This document shows, in pieces, positions 1 through 9,918 of a stretch of 64,000 nucleotides of DNA. Every line of letters begins with the position of its first letter. Position 1 is the first letter of the stretch. Source of the stretch: JAOUEA01 sp963821925 (GTDB taxonomy: Bacteria; Actinomycetota; UBA4738; HRBIN12). Made by a program: the position numbers and the translations under genes. The notes below the pieces were generated by a model, which saw only the letters and a list, made by a program, of their open reading frames with translations, made no database searches and was not told the DNA's origin. The DNA lies in assembly GCA_963821925.1 (NCBI GenBank), contig CAWGFO010000009.1, positions 570,415-634,414 on the forward strand. Reading direction: 5' to 3'.

Positions 1-5
1 ACCCC

Positions 6-1650
6 CTAGGCGTCGAGCGCGCGGTACCAGCGCCCGCCGTTGAACCCGACGGTCGTCGTGACGCCCTCGATCTCGTCGAGGAACGTGACGCGTTGCGGCG
101 TCCGCGGCTCCCCCACCGCGAAGCTGCCGTCGTCGAGCGGGGTGAGGCGCTCCTCCACGCCGTCGGGCGGGGACAGGAACCAGAGCGCACCGCCGCGAGC
201 GAAGATCCGAAGGGTCGGAGCCCAGGGATTGTTGCTGCGGTACAGGCCTTCCCGTCCGTCCCAGCCGTCGGGCAGCGCCGGCGCCTCCGCGAGCGCACGG
301 CCGGCCGGGGCGAAGCGATCGGGGCCGTGGACGAGCTCGGTCACCGCTCCCTCGGCGTCCCGGAGCACCCGCAGCAGGTACCGGTCGCGCGACGGATGCG
401 GCACGAGGAAGGCGTCGTCGACGTCGGGCCAGCGTTCGAGCTCGACCCCGATCGCGCCGTCGCGCAGGCGGAGTCCGTCGTCGGTCGCGACGAGCTGGAT
501 CTCACGGTCGCCCACGTACGTGCCGGCCAGGGCGCCGGCGTTCGCGATCGCGGTCGGCGCGGGCGGATGCGGCATCGCCACGACCGGCTCGCCCCGGAGC
601 GCGGCACGCACCGCGTCGAGCGCGTACCGCACGACCGGCTTCTTGTCGCCGCCGCCGTTCTGGAGGGCGATCGCCCCGATCCCCGTGTCGACGTCGACCA
701 TCAGGAGCGCCGTGTACCCGACCATCCCCCCGGAGTGCTGCACGAAGGTGCGCCCGTCCTCCTCGGACGTCCACAGCCCGTAGCCGTACCGCTCCCCCTG
801 GCGGGCGCCCGGCTCGTCCATCACTATCCGCGGCTCGACGAACCGCTCGAACGCCTCGGGAGACAGGATCGACGTCTCGTGTCCGTCGACGAGCGTGCGG
901 CCGCGACCCAGCAGCATGCGAGCGTAGGCGCTCATGTCGAGCACGTTCGAGACGATCGAGCCGTCGGCGGTGGTGCTGACGATCCACCGGGCGGGCGCGA
1001 GCGGGATGCCCCAGGTGCGGCGGCCGATCGTCGAAGAGCGGCTCGTAGCCCTCCGCGATGTTCAGCCGGGTCTCGTTCGTGATCGCGGCCTCGGTCGACG
1101 CCATGCCGAGCGGAGCCAGGATCCGCTCGCGGAGCAGCTCGGGCATCGGCGTCTGGGTGACGCGCTCCAGCACGGCGCCGACCAGCTTCCAGCCGTCGTT
1201 CGAGTACCAGAAGCGCTCGCCGGGGGCCGTCGTCGGCGCGAGCGTCCGCAGGATCGCGAGCGCCCCCGGACCGGTCGGCGACTCTTCGGTGCCGATCGGC
1301 AGACCGCTCGTGTGCGTCATCAGGTGGTGCAGCGTGATCGGTCCGAACGGCTCCGCCAGCCCGAGCCACGGGAGCAGCTCGTTGACGCTGACCTCGAGGT
1401 CCAGGCGACCGGCCTCGGCCTCCTGGATGGCGATGATCCCGGCGAACGACTTCGAGATCGAACCGATCTCGAACCGGGTCTCGGGGCGCACCGGCGCGTT
1501 CGCCCCGACGTCGGCGAGCCCGCGCACGACGACCCCGAGGACGTCCTCGGCGTCGGTCACGGCGAGGGCGAACCCCGCGGCATGGGTCTGCGGCAGGTGG
1601 TGCTCGACCGCCTCACCGATCCGCTCGAACGCTTCCTCGAGCCCGGGCAT
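6..1650 (-). CDS. Serine hydrolase, beta-lactamase class C/PBP4 family, frameshifted in this sequence
   Basis: A class C beta-lactamase-like serine hydrolase (esterase or D-amino peptidase type). The N-terminal part reads from ATG at 1650 and holds the SxxK motif (SISK, about residue 44) and a YSN motif (YSNDGW). It loses frame near 1010. The C-terminal part is open in a second frame from there to the TAG stop at 6 and holds the HSGG motif that serves as the KTG-box equivalent. The break lies at a run of four C on the plus strand (1009-1012); removing one restores a continuous protein through GIPLAPARW. About 548 residues would result, long for the family because of a C-terminal beta domain. 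I infer an over-called base rather than a dead gene. The substrate is unknown. It lies 9 bp downstream of ndk. Confidence 0.72.
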
Positions 1651-1659
1651 CGGCGGGAC

Positions 1660-2067
1660 CTACGCTCCGAAGAACAGGGCCAGCTCGCGGGCGGCCGACT
1701 CGGGAGAGTCGCTGCCGTGCACGATGTTCTCCCCGATCAGCGTGGCGTAGTCACCGCGGATCGAGCCCGGCGGCGCGTCGACGGGGTTCGTCGGCCCCAT
1801 CAGGGTCCGCCAGCACGTGATCGCGTCCTCGCCGGTGATCTTCGCGACCACCACGGGCCCGCCGGTGATGAAGTCGACGAGCTCGCCGAAGAACGGCTTC
1901 TCGCGGTGCTCGCCGTAATGCTCCTCGGCAGTTCCGGGCGGGATCGTGAACAGCTTCATCGCCTCGATCGTCAGCCCCTTGGCCTCGACGCGGCGCAGGA
2001 CCTCGCCCACCAGACCGCGCTGCACGCCATCCGGCTTCACGATGAGCAGGGTGGATTCGATCGCCAT
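1660..2067 (-). CDS. ndk: Nucleoside diphosphate kinase
   Basis: Transfers the gamma phosphate of ATP to nucleoside diphosphates through a phosphohistidine, balancing NTP and dNTP pools in the cytoplasm. The protein is 135 residues, the usual length. Lys11 in KPDG, Arg87 and the catalytic His117 in the NIVHGSD signature are all present. ATG at 2067 has an AGGAG ribosome site ten bases upstream. It lies two bases after folC and is the third gene of a valS-folC-ndk run, an order common in actinobacteria and relatives. Confidence 0.97.
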   Translation of the reverse strand: MAIESTLLIVKPDGVQRGLVGEVLRRVEAKGLTIEAMKLFTIPPGTAEEHYGEHREKPFFGELVDFITGGPVVVAKITGEDAITCWRTLMGPTNPVDAPPGSIRGDYATLIGENIVHGSDSPESAARELALFFGA

Positions 2068-2069
2068 AG

Positions 2070-3365
2070 CTACCGGTCTCCTAGGGGGTCACCGAGCGCC
2101 CGACGGGCGTCCGCGACAGTGTACAGAGAGCCCGTCACGAGGATCAGATCGCCCTCGTCGGCCCCCGCGCGCGCGGCATCGAGCGCCTCGGCCACGCTCG
2201 CGTGCACGGTCACCGGCTTGCCCTCGGCGCCGAACCGCTCGGCGATCGGGAGGGCGTCGCCGCTGCGCTCGCTCTCGTTGCGGGCGGCGTACGCGACGTC
2301 GGCGAGGGGCGCGAGCTCGGCCACGATCCCCTCGAGGTTCTTGTTCCCGCTCACCGAGATCACCAGGTGCAGCCGGTCCCACGTGAAGAACTCGCGGAGC
2401 GCCGCGGCGAGCGCCTCGGCGGCGGCCGGGTTGTGCGCGCCGTCCAACATGATCGTGGGCTGGCGGGCGGCCACCTCCATGCGGCCGGGCCACCGCACGC
2501 CCGCGAGCGCCTCCCTGGTCGTCTCCTCCCCCAGCGGCTCCTCGACGAGCGCCTCGAAGGCGACGATCGCGGCGGCGGCGTTGCGCGCCGCGTGCTCCCC
2601 GAACATCGGCAGGAACAGGTCGTCGTAGGTGCCGTGCAGTCCCTTCACCCGGAGCGACTGGCCGCCGACCGCCGTGAGCCGGTCCTCCAGCTCCCAGTCG
2701 CGGAACTCGAGCTTCAGGTCGGCCCCGACCTCGGCGCACCGGGCCTCGATCACCTCGAGGGCGTCGACGTCCTGCTCCCGGCTCACCGCCACCTTCCCGG
2801 GCTTGATGATCCCGGCCTTCTCGCCGGCGACCTCGTTCACGGTGGCGCCGAGCTCCGGATGGTCGAGCGCGATCGGCGCCAGGACCGCCACGTCGCCCTC
2901 GACGAGGTTCGTGGCGTCCCACCGGCCGCCCATCCCGACCTCGAACACGCCGAGCTGCACGGGCCGATCGGCGAACCACAGGTACGCGAGCGCGGTGAGC
3001 GCCTCGAAGTAGGTCACGCGTTCGTCGGATTCCTGGTCCACGAGCTGCAGGAACGGCAGCAGGTGCTCGTACTCCGAGGCGAACTCCGACGCGGTCATGT
3101 CCTGGCCGCACACCGACAGGCGCTCGGTGACCTCGAGGAGGTGGGGCGACGTGTAGAGGCCCGTCGTCAGGCCGTGCGCGCACGCGACCGCGGTAGCGAT
3201 ACGCGCGACCGTCCCCTTGCCGTTCGTGCCGGTGACGTGGATCGACGGGTAGGTCAGCTGCGGGTCGTCCATGAGGGTGGCGAGCCGCAGGATCCGCGAG
3301 AGGTCGGGCAGCATCCGCGTCTCGCGTCGCGCGTCCAGCTCGGCGATCGCCTCGCGGTAGTCCAT
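2070..3365 (-). CDS. folC: Folylpolyglutamate/dihydrofolate synthase
   Basis: Adds glutamate to folates (and possibly to dihydropteroate), an ATP-dependent Mur-ligase-type reaction that retains folate in the cell. The 431-residue protein has the P-loop HVTGTNGKGT at about 43-52, the folate-loop region SPHLLEVTERL, and the central-domain motif MLDGAHNPAA. The start is ATG at 3365, eight bases after the valS stop. The frame stays open far upstream, antisense to nothing real and over valS, but that extension is out of frame with valS and has no family similarity. Cotranscription with valS and ndk is likely. Polyglutamylated tetrahydrofolate is also the acceptor form used by the methyltransferase operon at 23-29 kb. 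Confidence 0.95.
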   Translation of the reverse strand: MDYREAIAELDARRETRMLPDLSRILRLATLMDDPQLTYPSIHVTGTNGKGTVARIATAVACAHGLTTGLYTSPHLLEVTERLSVCGQDMTASEFASEYEHLLPFLQLVDQESDERVTYFEALTALAYLWFADRPVQLGVFEVGMGGRWDATNLVEGDVAVLAPIALDHPELGATVNEVAGEKAGIIKPGKVAVSREQDVDALEVIEARCAEVGADLKLEFRDWELEDRLTAVGGQSLRVKGLHGTYDDLFLPMFGEHAARNAAAAIVAFEALVEEPLGEETTREALAGVRWPGRMEVAARQPTIMLDGAHNPAAAEALAAALREFFTWDRLHLVISVSGNKNLEGIVAELAPLADVAYAARNESERSGDALPIAERFGAEGKPVTVHASVAEALDAARAGADEGDLILVTGSLYTVADARRALGDPLGDR

Positions 3366-3373
3366 GGACGCCC

Positions 3374-6031
3374 TCAGCCCAGCTCGGCGAGCTGTGCGTC
3401 GACCTCGGCGAGCTGCGACACGAGCCGGTCGTGCTTCTCGCGCTCCTGGGCCACGACCTCGGGCGCCGCCTTCGCGAGGAAACCCTCGTTCGCGAGCTTC
3501 TTCGACGCCCGCGCGAGCGTGGCCTCGAGGTCGCCGCGTTGCTTCGTCAGGCGCTCGCGCTCGGCGCCCGCGTCGAACAGGTCGGCGGACAGCTCGACCC
3601 AGCCCTTCGTCAGCGCGACCCGGGTCGTGCCGGTCACCTGCGCTCGGTTCGCGTCCACCACCTCGAGGGTGACTCCGGCCAGCCGCAGCGCCGCATCGGC
3701 CTGCGAGCGCACGACCTCCGCGAGCTCGCCCCGAACGCCGGCCGCGGCGGGGAAGCGATCCTTCGGTGAGATCCCGTGCTTCGAACGGAACTGACGGATC
3801 GCGGTCACGATCTCCTGGACGGTGCCCAGGGCCACCTCGGCACCCGGATCCTCGTGCGCCTCGGTCACGACCGGCCACGACGCGAGCGCGAGCGACGCGG
3901 GCTCCGGCAGGCCGAACCGCTGCCAGATCTCCTCGGTGACGAACGGCACGGTCGGATGGAGCAGCCGCAGCGTCCGCTCGAGCACCCAGGCGAGCACCTG
4001 TGTGGCGTCCTCGCCGTCCTGCCCGCCCCCGTCGAGCCGGCCCTTCTCGAGCTCGAGGCCCCAGTCGCAGAACTCGGACCAGACGAACCGGTAGAGGGCC
4101 TGCGCGGCGTCGGCGAACCGGAACTCGTCGAGGGCCGCATCCACCTCGCCGAGGCACGCCTCGTGGCGCGACAGGAGCCAGCGCTCGGCGAGGGTGAGCC
4201 GCTCCGCGGGCGGGAGCGCGGGCGCGCCTCCCGGATACGCGCGGAGCACGAGGCGCGAGGCGTTCCACAGTTTGTTCGCGAAGTTGCGGCCGCCCTCGAT
4301 CGCCTCCTCGGACAACGGGATGTCCTGCTGGCCGCCGGTCGCGGCGCGCGCGAGCGAGAACCGCAACGCGTCGGCGCCGTACCGGTCGATCATCTCCATC
4401 GGGTCGATCACGTTCCCGAGGGACTTGGACATCTTGCGGCCCTGCTGGTCGCGCACGAGGCCGTGGATCACGGCCGCACGGAACGGCACGTCCCCCACCA
4501 GGAACAGGCCCGACATGATCATGCGGGCCACCCAGAGGTAGAGGATCTCGTAGCCCGTGACGAGCACGGCGTTCGGATAGAAGACCCGGAGGTCGTCGGT
4601 CTCGTCGGGCCAACCGAGCGTCGAGTACGGCCAGAGCTGCGAGGAGAACCAGGTGTCGAGGACGTCCTCGTCCTGGTTGAGCTGGCCGCTCCCGCACTCG
4701 ACACAGGCCGTCGGGTCGTCGATCGCCACGGTCACGTGGCCGTCGGGGCAGTACCAGGCCGGGATCCGGTGGCCCCACCAGAGCTGCCGCGAGATGTTCC
4801 AATCGCGCAGGTTGTCGAGCCATGCGGTGTACGAGCGCTGCCAGCGCTCGGGCGAGAACGCGACCCGGCCGTCGAGCGCGGCCTCCTTCGCGGGACCGAC
4901 CAGGCCGCTCACCTTCACGAACCACTGGAGGCCGGCGATCCACGGCTCGATCTCGGAGTGGCAGCGATAGCAGTGCCCCACCGCGTGCCGGTACGGACGT
5001 TCCTCCGCCACGAGCAGGCCCTTCGCCTCGATCGCGTCGCGCACGGCCGTGCGAGCGGCGTACCGGTCGAGGCCGCGGAACTCGGACGGCACCGCGTCGT
5101 TCAGCGTCGCGTCGGCGTTCAGGATGTTGATCAGCGGCAGCCCGGTGCGCTGCGCGATGTCGAAGTCGTTCTGATCGTGGGCGGGCGTGACCTTGACGGC
5201 GCCGGTGCCGAACTCCCGGTCGACGTGGTGGTCGACCACGATCGGGATCTCACGCCCGTCGAAGGGGTGGGTGACCGTCGTTCCGACGAGCGCGGCGTAC
5301 CGCTCGTCGCCGGGATGCACCGCGATGCCGGTGTCGCCGAGCATCGTCTCGACGCGCGTGGTCGCGACCTCGATCGCCCCCGAGCCGTCGGAGAGCGGGT
5401 AGCGGAAGGTCACGAGCTCGCCGTCGACCTCGTCATGCTCGACCTCGGAGTCGCTCAGACCCGTGTGGTCGGTCGGACACCAGTTCACGAGCCGCTCGCC
5501 CCGGTAGATCAGGTCGGCCTCGTACAGGCGCACGAACGCGACGCGCACCGCACGCGAGAGGCCCTCGTCCATCGTGAACCGCTCGCGCGTCCAGTCGAGC
5601 GAGGCGCCCATGCGCTTGATCTGCTCGACGATCTCGCCGCCGTACTGTTCCTTCCAGGCCCAGACGCGATCGACGAAGGCCTCACGACCCAGGTCGCGGC
5701 GCTCGATGCCCTCCTCGCGGAGCTTGCGTTCGACCACGACCTGGGTGGCGATCCCCGCGTGATCCATCCCCGGGACCCAGAGCGCCTCGAAGCCCTGCAT
5801 CCGGGCCCGGCGGATCAGCGTGTCCTCGAGCGTGCGTCCAAGGGCGTGACCGACGTGCAGGCGCCCGGTCACGTTCGGCGGCGGGATCACGATGCAGTAG
5901 GGGTCCTTGCCCGAATCCGGGTCGGCCGTGAAGTACCCGCGCTCGACCCAGGTCTCGGCCCATCGGGGCTCGACCTCCTGCGGATCGTAGCGGGTCGCCA
6001 TCTCGGCGCCGGCGCGCGCGGTGTCGGACAT
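3374..6031 (-). CDS. valS: Valine--tRNA ligase
   Basis: Class I aminoacyl-tRNA synthetase charging tRNA-Val, with an editing domain for misactivated threonine. The 885 residues are typical. Visible are the HIGH-type motif HVGH in the PPNVTGRLHVGH segment near residue 50, the KMSKS motif (GRKMSKSLGN) in the second half, and a C-terminal coiled coil rich in E, K and A from about residue 825. ATG at 6031 is chosen because a TAGACT -10 box lies exactly seven bases upstream, fitting the leaderless pattern of this genome. ATG at 6001 is an alternative with no ribosome site. Confidence 0.96.
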   Translation of the reverse strand: MSDTARAGAEMATRYDPQEVEPRWAETWVERGYFTADPDSGKDPYCIVIPPPNVTGRLHVGHALGRTLEDTLIRRARMQGFEALWVPGMDHAGIATQVVVERKLREEGIERRDLGREAFVDRVWAWKEQYGGEIVEQIKRMGASLDWTRERFTMDEGLSRAVRVAFVRLYEADLIYRGERLVNWCPTDHTGLSDSEVEHDEVDGELVTFRYPLSDGSGAIEVATTRVETMLGDTGIAVHPGDERYAALVGTTVTHPFDGREIPIVVDHHVDREFGTGAVKVTPAHDQNDFDIAQRTGLPLINILNADATLNDAVPSEFRGLDRYAARTAVRDAIEAKGLLVAEERPYRHAVGHCYRCHSEIEPWIAGLQWFVKVSGLVGPAKEAALDGRVAFSPERWQRSYTAWLDNLRDWNISRQLWWGHRIPAWYCPDGHVTVAIDDPTACVECGSGQLNQDEDVLDTWFSSQLWPYSTLGWPDETDDLRVFYPNAVLVTGYEILYLWVARMIMSGLFLVGDVPFRAAVIHGLVRDQQGRKMSKSLGNVIDPMEMIDRYGADALRFSLARAATGGQQDIPLSEEAIEGGRNFANKLWNASRLVLRAYPGGAPALPPAERLTLAERWLLSRHEACLGEVDAALDEFRFADAAQALYRFVWSEFCDWGLELEKGRLDGGGQDGEDATQVLAWVLERTLRLLHPTVPFVTEEIWQRFGLPEPASLALASWPVVTEAHEDPGAEVALGTVQEIVTAIRQFRSKHGISPKDRFPAAAGVRGELAEVVRSQADAALRLAGVTLEVVDANRAQVTGTTRVALTKGWVELSADLFDAGAERERLTKQRGDLEATLARASKKLANEGFLAKAAPEVVAQEREKHDRLVSQLAEVDAQLAELG

Positions 6032-6038
6032 GGCGCCG

Positions 6039-6044
6039 AGTCTA
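6039..6044 (-). promoter_or_regulatory. Leaderless -10 box of valS
   Basis: TAGACT on the minus strand, seven bases before the valS ATG. Its first three bases are also the TAG stop codon of the upstream YihY gene. The spacing puts the transcription start at or next to the start codon. Confidence 0.6.
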
Positions 6045-7058
6045 CGAAACCCCGGCGGCTCCCCCGCGAGGAGCGGAGGCCGCGTGGGCTCCGCCGGCAT
6101 CGTGACCGCCGGCCGCATCGGCCCCGGCCGCCGGGCCCGGCCCGAACCGTTCCCAGATCGCGACGTTCAGCCCGATCCCCCAGATCGCGAGCCGCGCGAT
6201 CAGGAAGAGCCACCCGAGGATCACCGTGGCGATCCCGAGCGACCCGTACAGGTCGTCGACGCGGTCGAGCTTGTCGGCGAAGTACACGGTCGTGGCGAGC
6301 GCGAGCAGCTGCACGCCGACCCCCACCAGGACGGCGCCCGGGCCCTGCCACCACCACGGCGCTCGCGGGTCGTGCGGCAGGAGGAAGAACGCCCAGCACA
6401 TGATGCCGACGAGTCCCGCGGTGGTGAGGAGACGCGTCAGCAGCGTGGTCACGATCCCGCCGGCCCATAGGTGGCCCACGAGGGTCTGGATCGTGATCGA
6501 GATCAACGCCAGCCCCAGGAACGCGAGCGCCGCGCGCGTCGAGTTCCATCTCCGTGGCCGGGCCCGCCACAGGAGCGACGAGGCGACCCGGAGACCGCGT
6601 GCCGCCCCGGCGCTCGCCCACAGCAGGAAGGCCGTGCCGAACAGCGCAAGCCAGAGCCCACCCGTCTGGGACGCCTGCACGCCCTGGGCTACCGTCGCGG
6701 CCACGACGGCGCTCAGCCCGGAATCGCGTGCGACCTCCGAGGCGCTCTCGTTCGAGTAGTCGGTCGCGACCCCCAGCACCGAGACGGCGACGAGGGCCGC
6801 CGGCAAGAGCCACAGGAACAATCGGAACGCGATACCACCCGCGAGCAGCCCACCGGCCGCGCTCGTGTCGCGGTTCCACGCGTCGATCAGGACGTTGAGG
6901 GCGGCGCCCACCTTGGAACGCTCAACCCGCCGCTCCTCGACCCAGCCGGTCGCCCGCTCGCGCGTCTGATCGACGCGCTCGCGGAGCGCGTCGGAACGCT
7001 CGCGCAGCGCCTCGGTCCGGGAGGGCTTCGCCGGCTGCGGCTCGTCGGGCTCGGCCAT
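6042..7058 (-). CDS. YihY/virulence factor BrkB family membrane protein
   Basis: A 338-residue polytopic inner-membrane protein of the YihY/BrkB family, of unsettled function (once misassigned as RNase BN). An N-terminal cytoplasmic stretch of about 75 residues is charged and helical. About six hydrophobic segments follow, including the family-typical GGIAFRLFLWLLPAALV region and a DDLYGSLG segment. The C-terminus is Ala/Gly/Pro-rich. ATG at 7058 has a TAGGCT box nine bases upstream (7068-7073), so it may be leaderless. Its TAG stop overlaps the valS -10 box. Confidence 0.85.
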   Translation of the reverse strand: MAEPDEPQPAKPSRTEALRERSDALRERVDQTRERATGWVEERRVERSKVGAALNVLIDAWNRDTSAAGGLLAGGIAFRLFLWLLPAALVAVSVLGVATDYSNESASEVARDSGLSAVVAATVAQGVQASQTGGLWLALFGTAFLLWASAGAARGLRVASSLLWRARPRRWNSTRAALAFLGLALISITIQTLVGHLWAGGIVTTLLTRLLTTAGLVGIMCWAFFLLPHDPRAPWWWQGPGAVLVGVGVQLLALATTVYFADKLDRVDDLYGSLGIATVILGWLFLIARLAIWGIGLNVAIWERFGPGPAAGADAAGGHDAGGAHAASAPRGGAAGVS

Positions 7059-7096
7059 ACGGGTCGAAGCCTACGCCGCGGTCGCCGGCGTGCCCG

Positions 7097-8470
7097 TCAG
7101 GCGCCCGGTGGCTCGGCCTCGGTGTCGGGGTCGGCGGAGGCCGAGTCGGCGATCCGCCACACGGCCAGGGCGTACAGGCCCCCGAGGATCACGATCGCGA
7201 GGAAGGAGCCCCATCCGCCCCCGAGCACGAGCAGCGCGAGGACGGCCACGGCCGCGCCCCCCATGAGCAGGGCGTCGCGATGCAGGGTCACCCAGGTCGC
7301 CGCCGCCGTGCGGTCGGCGCCCTTGGCCGCGCTCACGAGGGCCGCGAACAGATCGCGCACCCAGGTCCGCAGGCGGACCGCCCACGGGTACGGGCCCGTC
7401 AGGAGAGCGACCACGATCACGAGGAGCGTGATCGCGAGCATCCATCCCGTGTAGCGCAAGAGGGTGCCGAGCACCGCGTCGACCACGGATCTGGCCGCGG
7501 CCTGGTTCTCGGGCTTCGCGCTGTCCACGACCTGGTTCCCGCCGGCGATCGCCGCCCTGCGCTCGATCACGAGGACGACCGTCCACGCGGTCATGATCTG
7601 GATCAGCGTCCGGCGTCGCCGGGTGGACAGCCACAGGGCCCCGATCGTCGCGAGGAGCAGGAGGATCACGGCCGCCAACAGCCCGCGCTGGGCGAGGCTC
7701 ACGCCGTCCTGGATCGGTGCGAGCACGGTTTGGTCGAGCACCTTGATCTGGCCGAACGCCTCGGGGAGGTCGATCCCGGTCGCGGACTCGATCTTCGCGA
7801 TCGCCTCCTGGGGGATCTCCTGCAGATCGATCGTGGGGATCGTCACCGGCCGGCCAAGCAGGTCGGTGGCGATCGTCGATACCTGGGCCAACGCCTTGCT
7901 GATGATCGGCAGGAGGTTGATCACGACGGCGCCCTGCACCACCGAGATCGAATCAGGGGTGTCCCCGTTCAGCACGGCCTTGACGCCCTGCTGGGCGAGT
8001 CGGTTCGCCGAGATCCACAGGTCGGCGAACGTCTGGGTGGCGATCAGCGTCTGCACCTGCTCCTGCACGAAGCCCTGGATCGAGGTCGCGATCGGCCCGG
8101 CAAGGAAGACGAGCCGGGGCGCCTTGTCCTGGAGCGCCGTCGAGAGACGTTCCTGGACCCCGAGCGCCTCGAACACCGACGTCGTGATCGTGCGGGCCAG
8201 GTACTCCTGCACCGCGGGATCGCTGGGGAGCGGCGTCACGGTGGCCACGTACCGGTCGGTGTCGCCGAGCGTGCGCCGGACCCACGTGCCGGGCACGGCC
8301 AGCGAGAACGCGAGCACCGACACGATCACCAGGATCACCGTGAAGACGCGCCGTGTCCGCTGGCGTTTCGCGGGACGGTCCTCGAGCGCCGCGACCTGGG
8401 CGGCCAACGCGTCGCGCTCGGCCTTCAGCTCTGCCAGCTCCGCCTCGGTCGCTTCCTCGTTCGATGACAT
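7097..8470 (-). CDS. Multi-pass membrane protein with N-terminal coiled coil, unknown function
   Basis: A 457-residue protein I cannot assign to a named function. Residues 1-35 form an acidic coiled coil (EATEAELAELKAERDALAAQ), followed by a basic patch and a membrane segment at about 42-62. An extracytoplasmic domain of about 200 residues follows, then four or five further hydrophobic segments from about residue 255, and an acidic Pro-ending tail. ATG at 8470 has AAGGG six bases upstream; an in-frame ATG at 8533 lacks a ribosome site. A TAGCGT box about 27 bases upstream may drive it. Similar actinobacterial proteins are annotated only as integral membrane proteins. Confidence 0.75.
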   Translation of the reverse strand: MSSNEEATEAELAELKAERDALAAQVAALEDRPAKRQRTRRVFTVILVIVSVLAFSLAVPGTWVRRTLGDTDRYVATVTPLPSDPAVQEYLARTITTSVFEALGVQERLSTALQDKAPRLVFLAGPIATSIQGFVQEQVQTLIATQTFADLWISANRLAQQGVKAVLNGDTPDSISVVQGAVVINLLPIISKALAQVSTIATDLLGRPVTIPTIDLQEIPQEAIAKIESATGIDLPEAFGQIKVLDQTVLAPIQDGVSLAQRGLLAAVILLLLATIGALWLSTRRRRTLIQIMTAWTVVLVIERRAAIAGGNQVVDSAKPENQAAARSVVDAVLGTLLRYTGWMLAITLLVIVVALLTGPYPWAVRLRTWVRDLFAALVSAAKGADRTAAATWVTLHRDALLMGGAAVAVLALLVLGGGWGSFLAIVILGGLYALAVWRIADSASADPDTEAEPPGA

Positions 8471-8559
8471 CGGAGACCCTTCGCTCGGTTGGGTGCACGC
8501 TAGCCGATGGTCGGGATGCTTGCCCTGGACCATCCGTACGGCATCGCGGGGGACCCTGT

Positions 8560-8580
8560 CATCACCCGCTCTGGGTGATG
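8560..8580 (-). terminator. Hairpin after clpX
   Basis: A perfect 8-bp stem, CATCACCC / GGGTGATG, with a five-base loop, starting five bases past the clpX stop. There is no U-run, as is common in GC-rich genomes. It is a likely terminator for the clp transcript. Confidence 0.55.
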
Positions 8581-8585
8581 GGAGG

Positions 8586-9854
8586 TCAGGCGGAGCGCTC
8601 TTCGCGCTTGGCGCGCTTGGACGGCGCCTCGCGCGGGACGAGCGTGGGGTTCACGCCGCCGAGGACGACGTCGCCGTCGATCAGGCACTTCGTGACGTCC
8701 TCGCGGGAGGGCAGCTCGTACATCACGTTGAGCAGGACCTCTTCCATGATCGCGCGGAGACCGCGAGCGCCGGTGCCGCGCAGGATCGCCTGCTCGGCGA
8801 TCGCGCGCATCGCCCCATCGTCGAACTCGAGCTCCACCCCGTCGAACTCGAAGAAGCGCTGGTACTGCTTCACGAGCGCGTTCTTCGGCTGGGTGAGGAT
8901 GTCGACGAGCGCGTCCTCGTCGAGGTTGTCGACGCTGGTGATCACCGGGAGGCGGCCGACGAACTCGGGGATCAGCCCGTACTTCAGGAGGTCTTCGGGG
9001 AGGACCTTGCCCAGGACCTCGCCGAGCTCCTTGTCGTCGGTGCGGCGGATCTCGGCGTTGAAGCCGATCCCCTGGTTGCCCGTGCGGCTCTCGATGATCT
9101 TGTCGAGCCCCGCGAACGCCCCGCCGCAGATGAACAGGATGTTCGTGGTGTCGATCTGGATGAACTCCTGGTGCGGGTGCTTGCGGCCGCCCTGGGGCGG
9201 CACGGAGGCCTGGGTGCCCTCGAGGATCTTCAGGAGGGCCTGCTGCACGCCCTCGCCGCTGACGTCTCGGGTGATCGACGGGTTCTCGCTCTTGCGGGCG
9301 ATCTTGTCGATCTCGTCGATGTAGATGATGCCGGTCTCGGCCTTCTTGACGTCGTAGTCGGCGGCCTGGATCAGCTTCAGCAGGATGTTCTCGACGTCCT
9401 CGCCGACGTAGCCCGCCTCGGTCAGCGCGGTGGCGTCGGCGATCGCGAACGGCACGTTCAGCATGCGGGCCAGGGTCTGCGCGAGGTAGGTCTTCCCGCA
9501 GCCGGTGGGACCCAGGATCATGATGTTCGACTTCTGGAGCTCGACCTCGGAATCCTTCGCGCCGACCTGGATCCGCTTGTAGTGGTTGTAGACGGCGACC
9601 GAGAGGACCTTCTTGGCCCGGTCCTGCCCGACCACGTACTCGTCGAGGAACTGGTAGATCTCCTGCGGCTTGGGCAGCTCGTCGAGTTTCAGCTCGGTGG
9701 TCTCGGAGAGCTCCTCCTCGATGATCTCGTTGCAGAGGTCGATGCACTCGTCGCAGATGTACACGCCGGGGCCGGCGATGAGCTTCTTGACCTGCTTCTG
9801 GCTCTTCCCGCAGAACGAGCACTTCAGCAGGTCCGAATCGCCGAACTTCGCCAC
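8586..9854 (-). CDS. clpX: ATP-dependent Clp protease ATPase subunit ClpX
   Basis: AAA+ unfoldase that feeds tagged proteins to ClpP. The 422-residue protein has the N-terminal zinc-binding domain (Cys12, Cys15, Cys34, Cys37), Walker A GPTGCGKT at about 115-122, the pore loop GYVG at about 148-151 and Walker B IIYIDEID near 176-182. Translation starts at GTG 9854 with GAGAGG upstream. It lies downstream of tig and clpP on the same strand, the standard chaperone/protease cluster. Confidence 0.98.
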   Translation of the reverse strand: MAKFGDSDLLKCSFCGKSQKQVKKLIAGPGVYICDECIDLCNEIIEEELSETTELKLDELPKPQEIYQFLDEYVVGQDRAKKVLSVAVYNHYKRIQVGAKDSEVELQKSNIMILGPTGCGKTYLAQTLARMLNVPFAIADATALTEAGYVGEDVENILLKLIQAADYDVKKAETGIIYIDEIDKIARKSENPSITRDVSGEGVQQALLKILEGTQASVPPQGGRKHPHQEFIQIDTTNILFICGGAFAGLDKIIESRTGNQGIGFNAEIRRTDDKELGEVLGKVLPEDLLKYGLIPEFVGRLPVITSVDNLDEDALVDILTQPKNALVKQYQRFFEFDGVELEFDDGAMRAIAEQAILRGTGARGLRAIMEEVLLNVMYELPSREDVTKCLIDGDVVLGGVNPTLVPREAPSKRAKREERSA

Positions 9855-9918
9855 CGCGCCGCCTCTCTCCTCGATGAACCGAACGACCGGGCCCTATCGG
9901 GACCCGGCCGCTTGGATG

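Noticed and set aside
2070..4943. N-terminal extension of folC into valS
   Set aside because: The extra sequence is Arg/Gly-rich and overlaps valS in another frame. The FolC family starts at the ATG at 3365.
3776..6403. A long plus-strand open frame opposite valS
   Set aside because: It is low-complexity translation antisense to a confident synthetase, with no start signal or family similarity.
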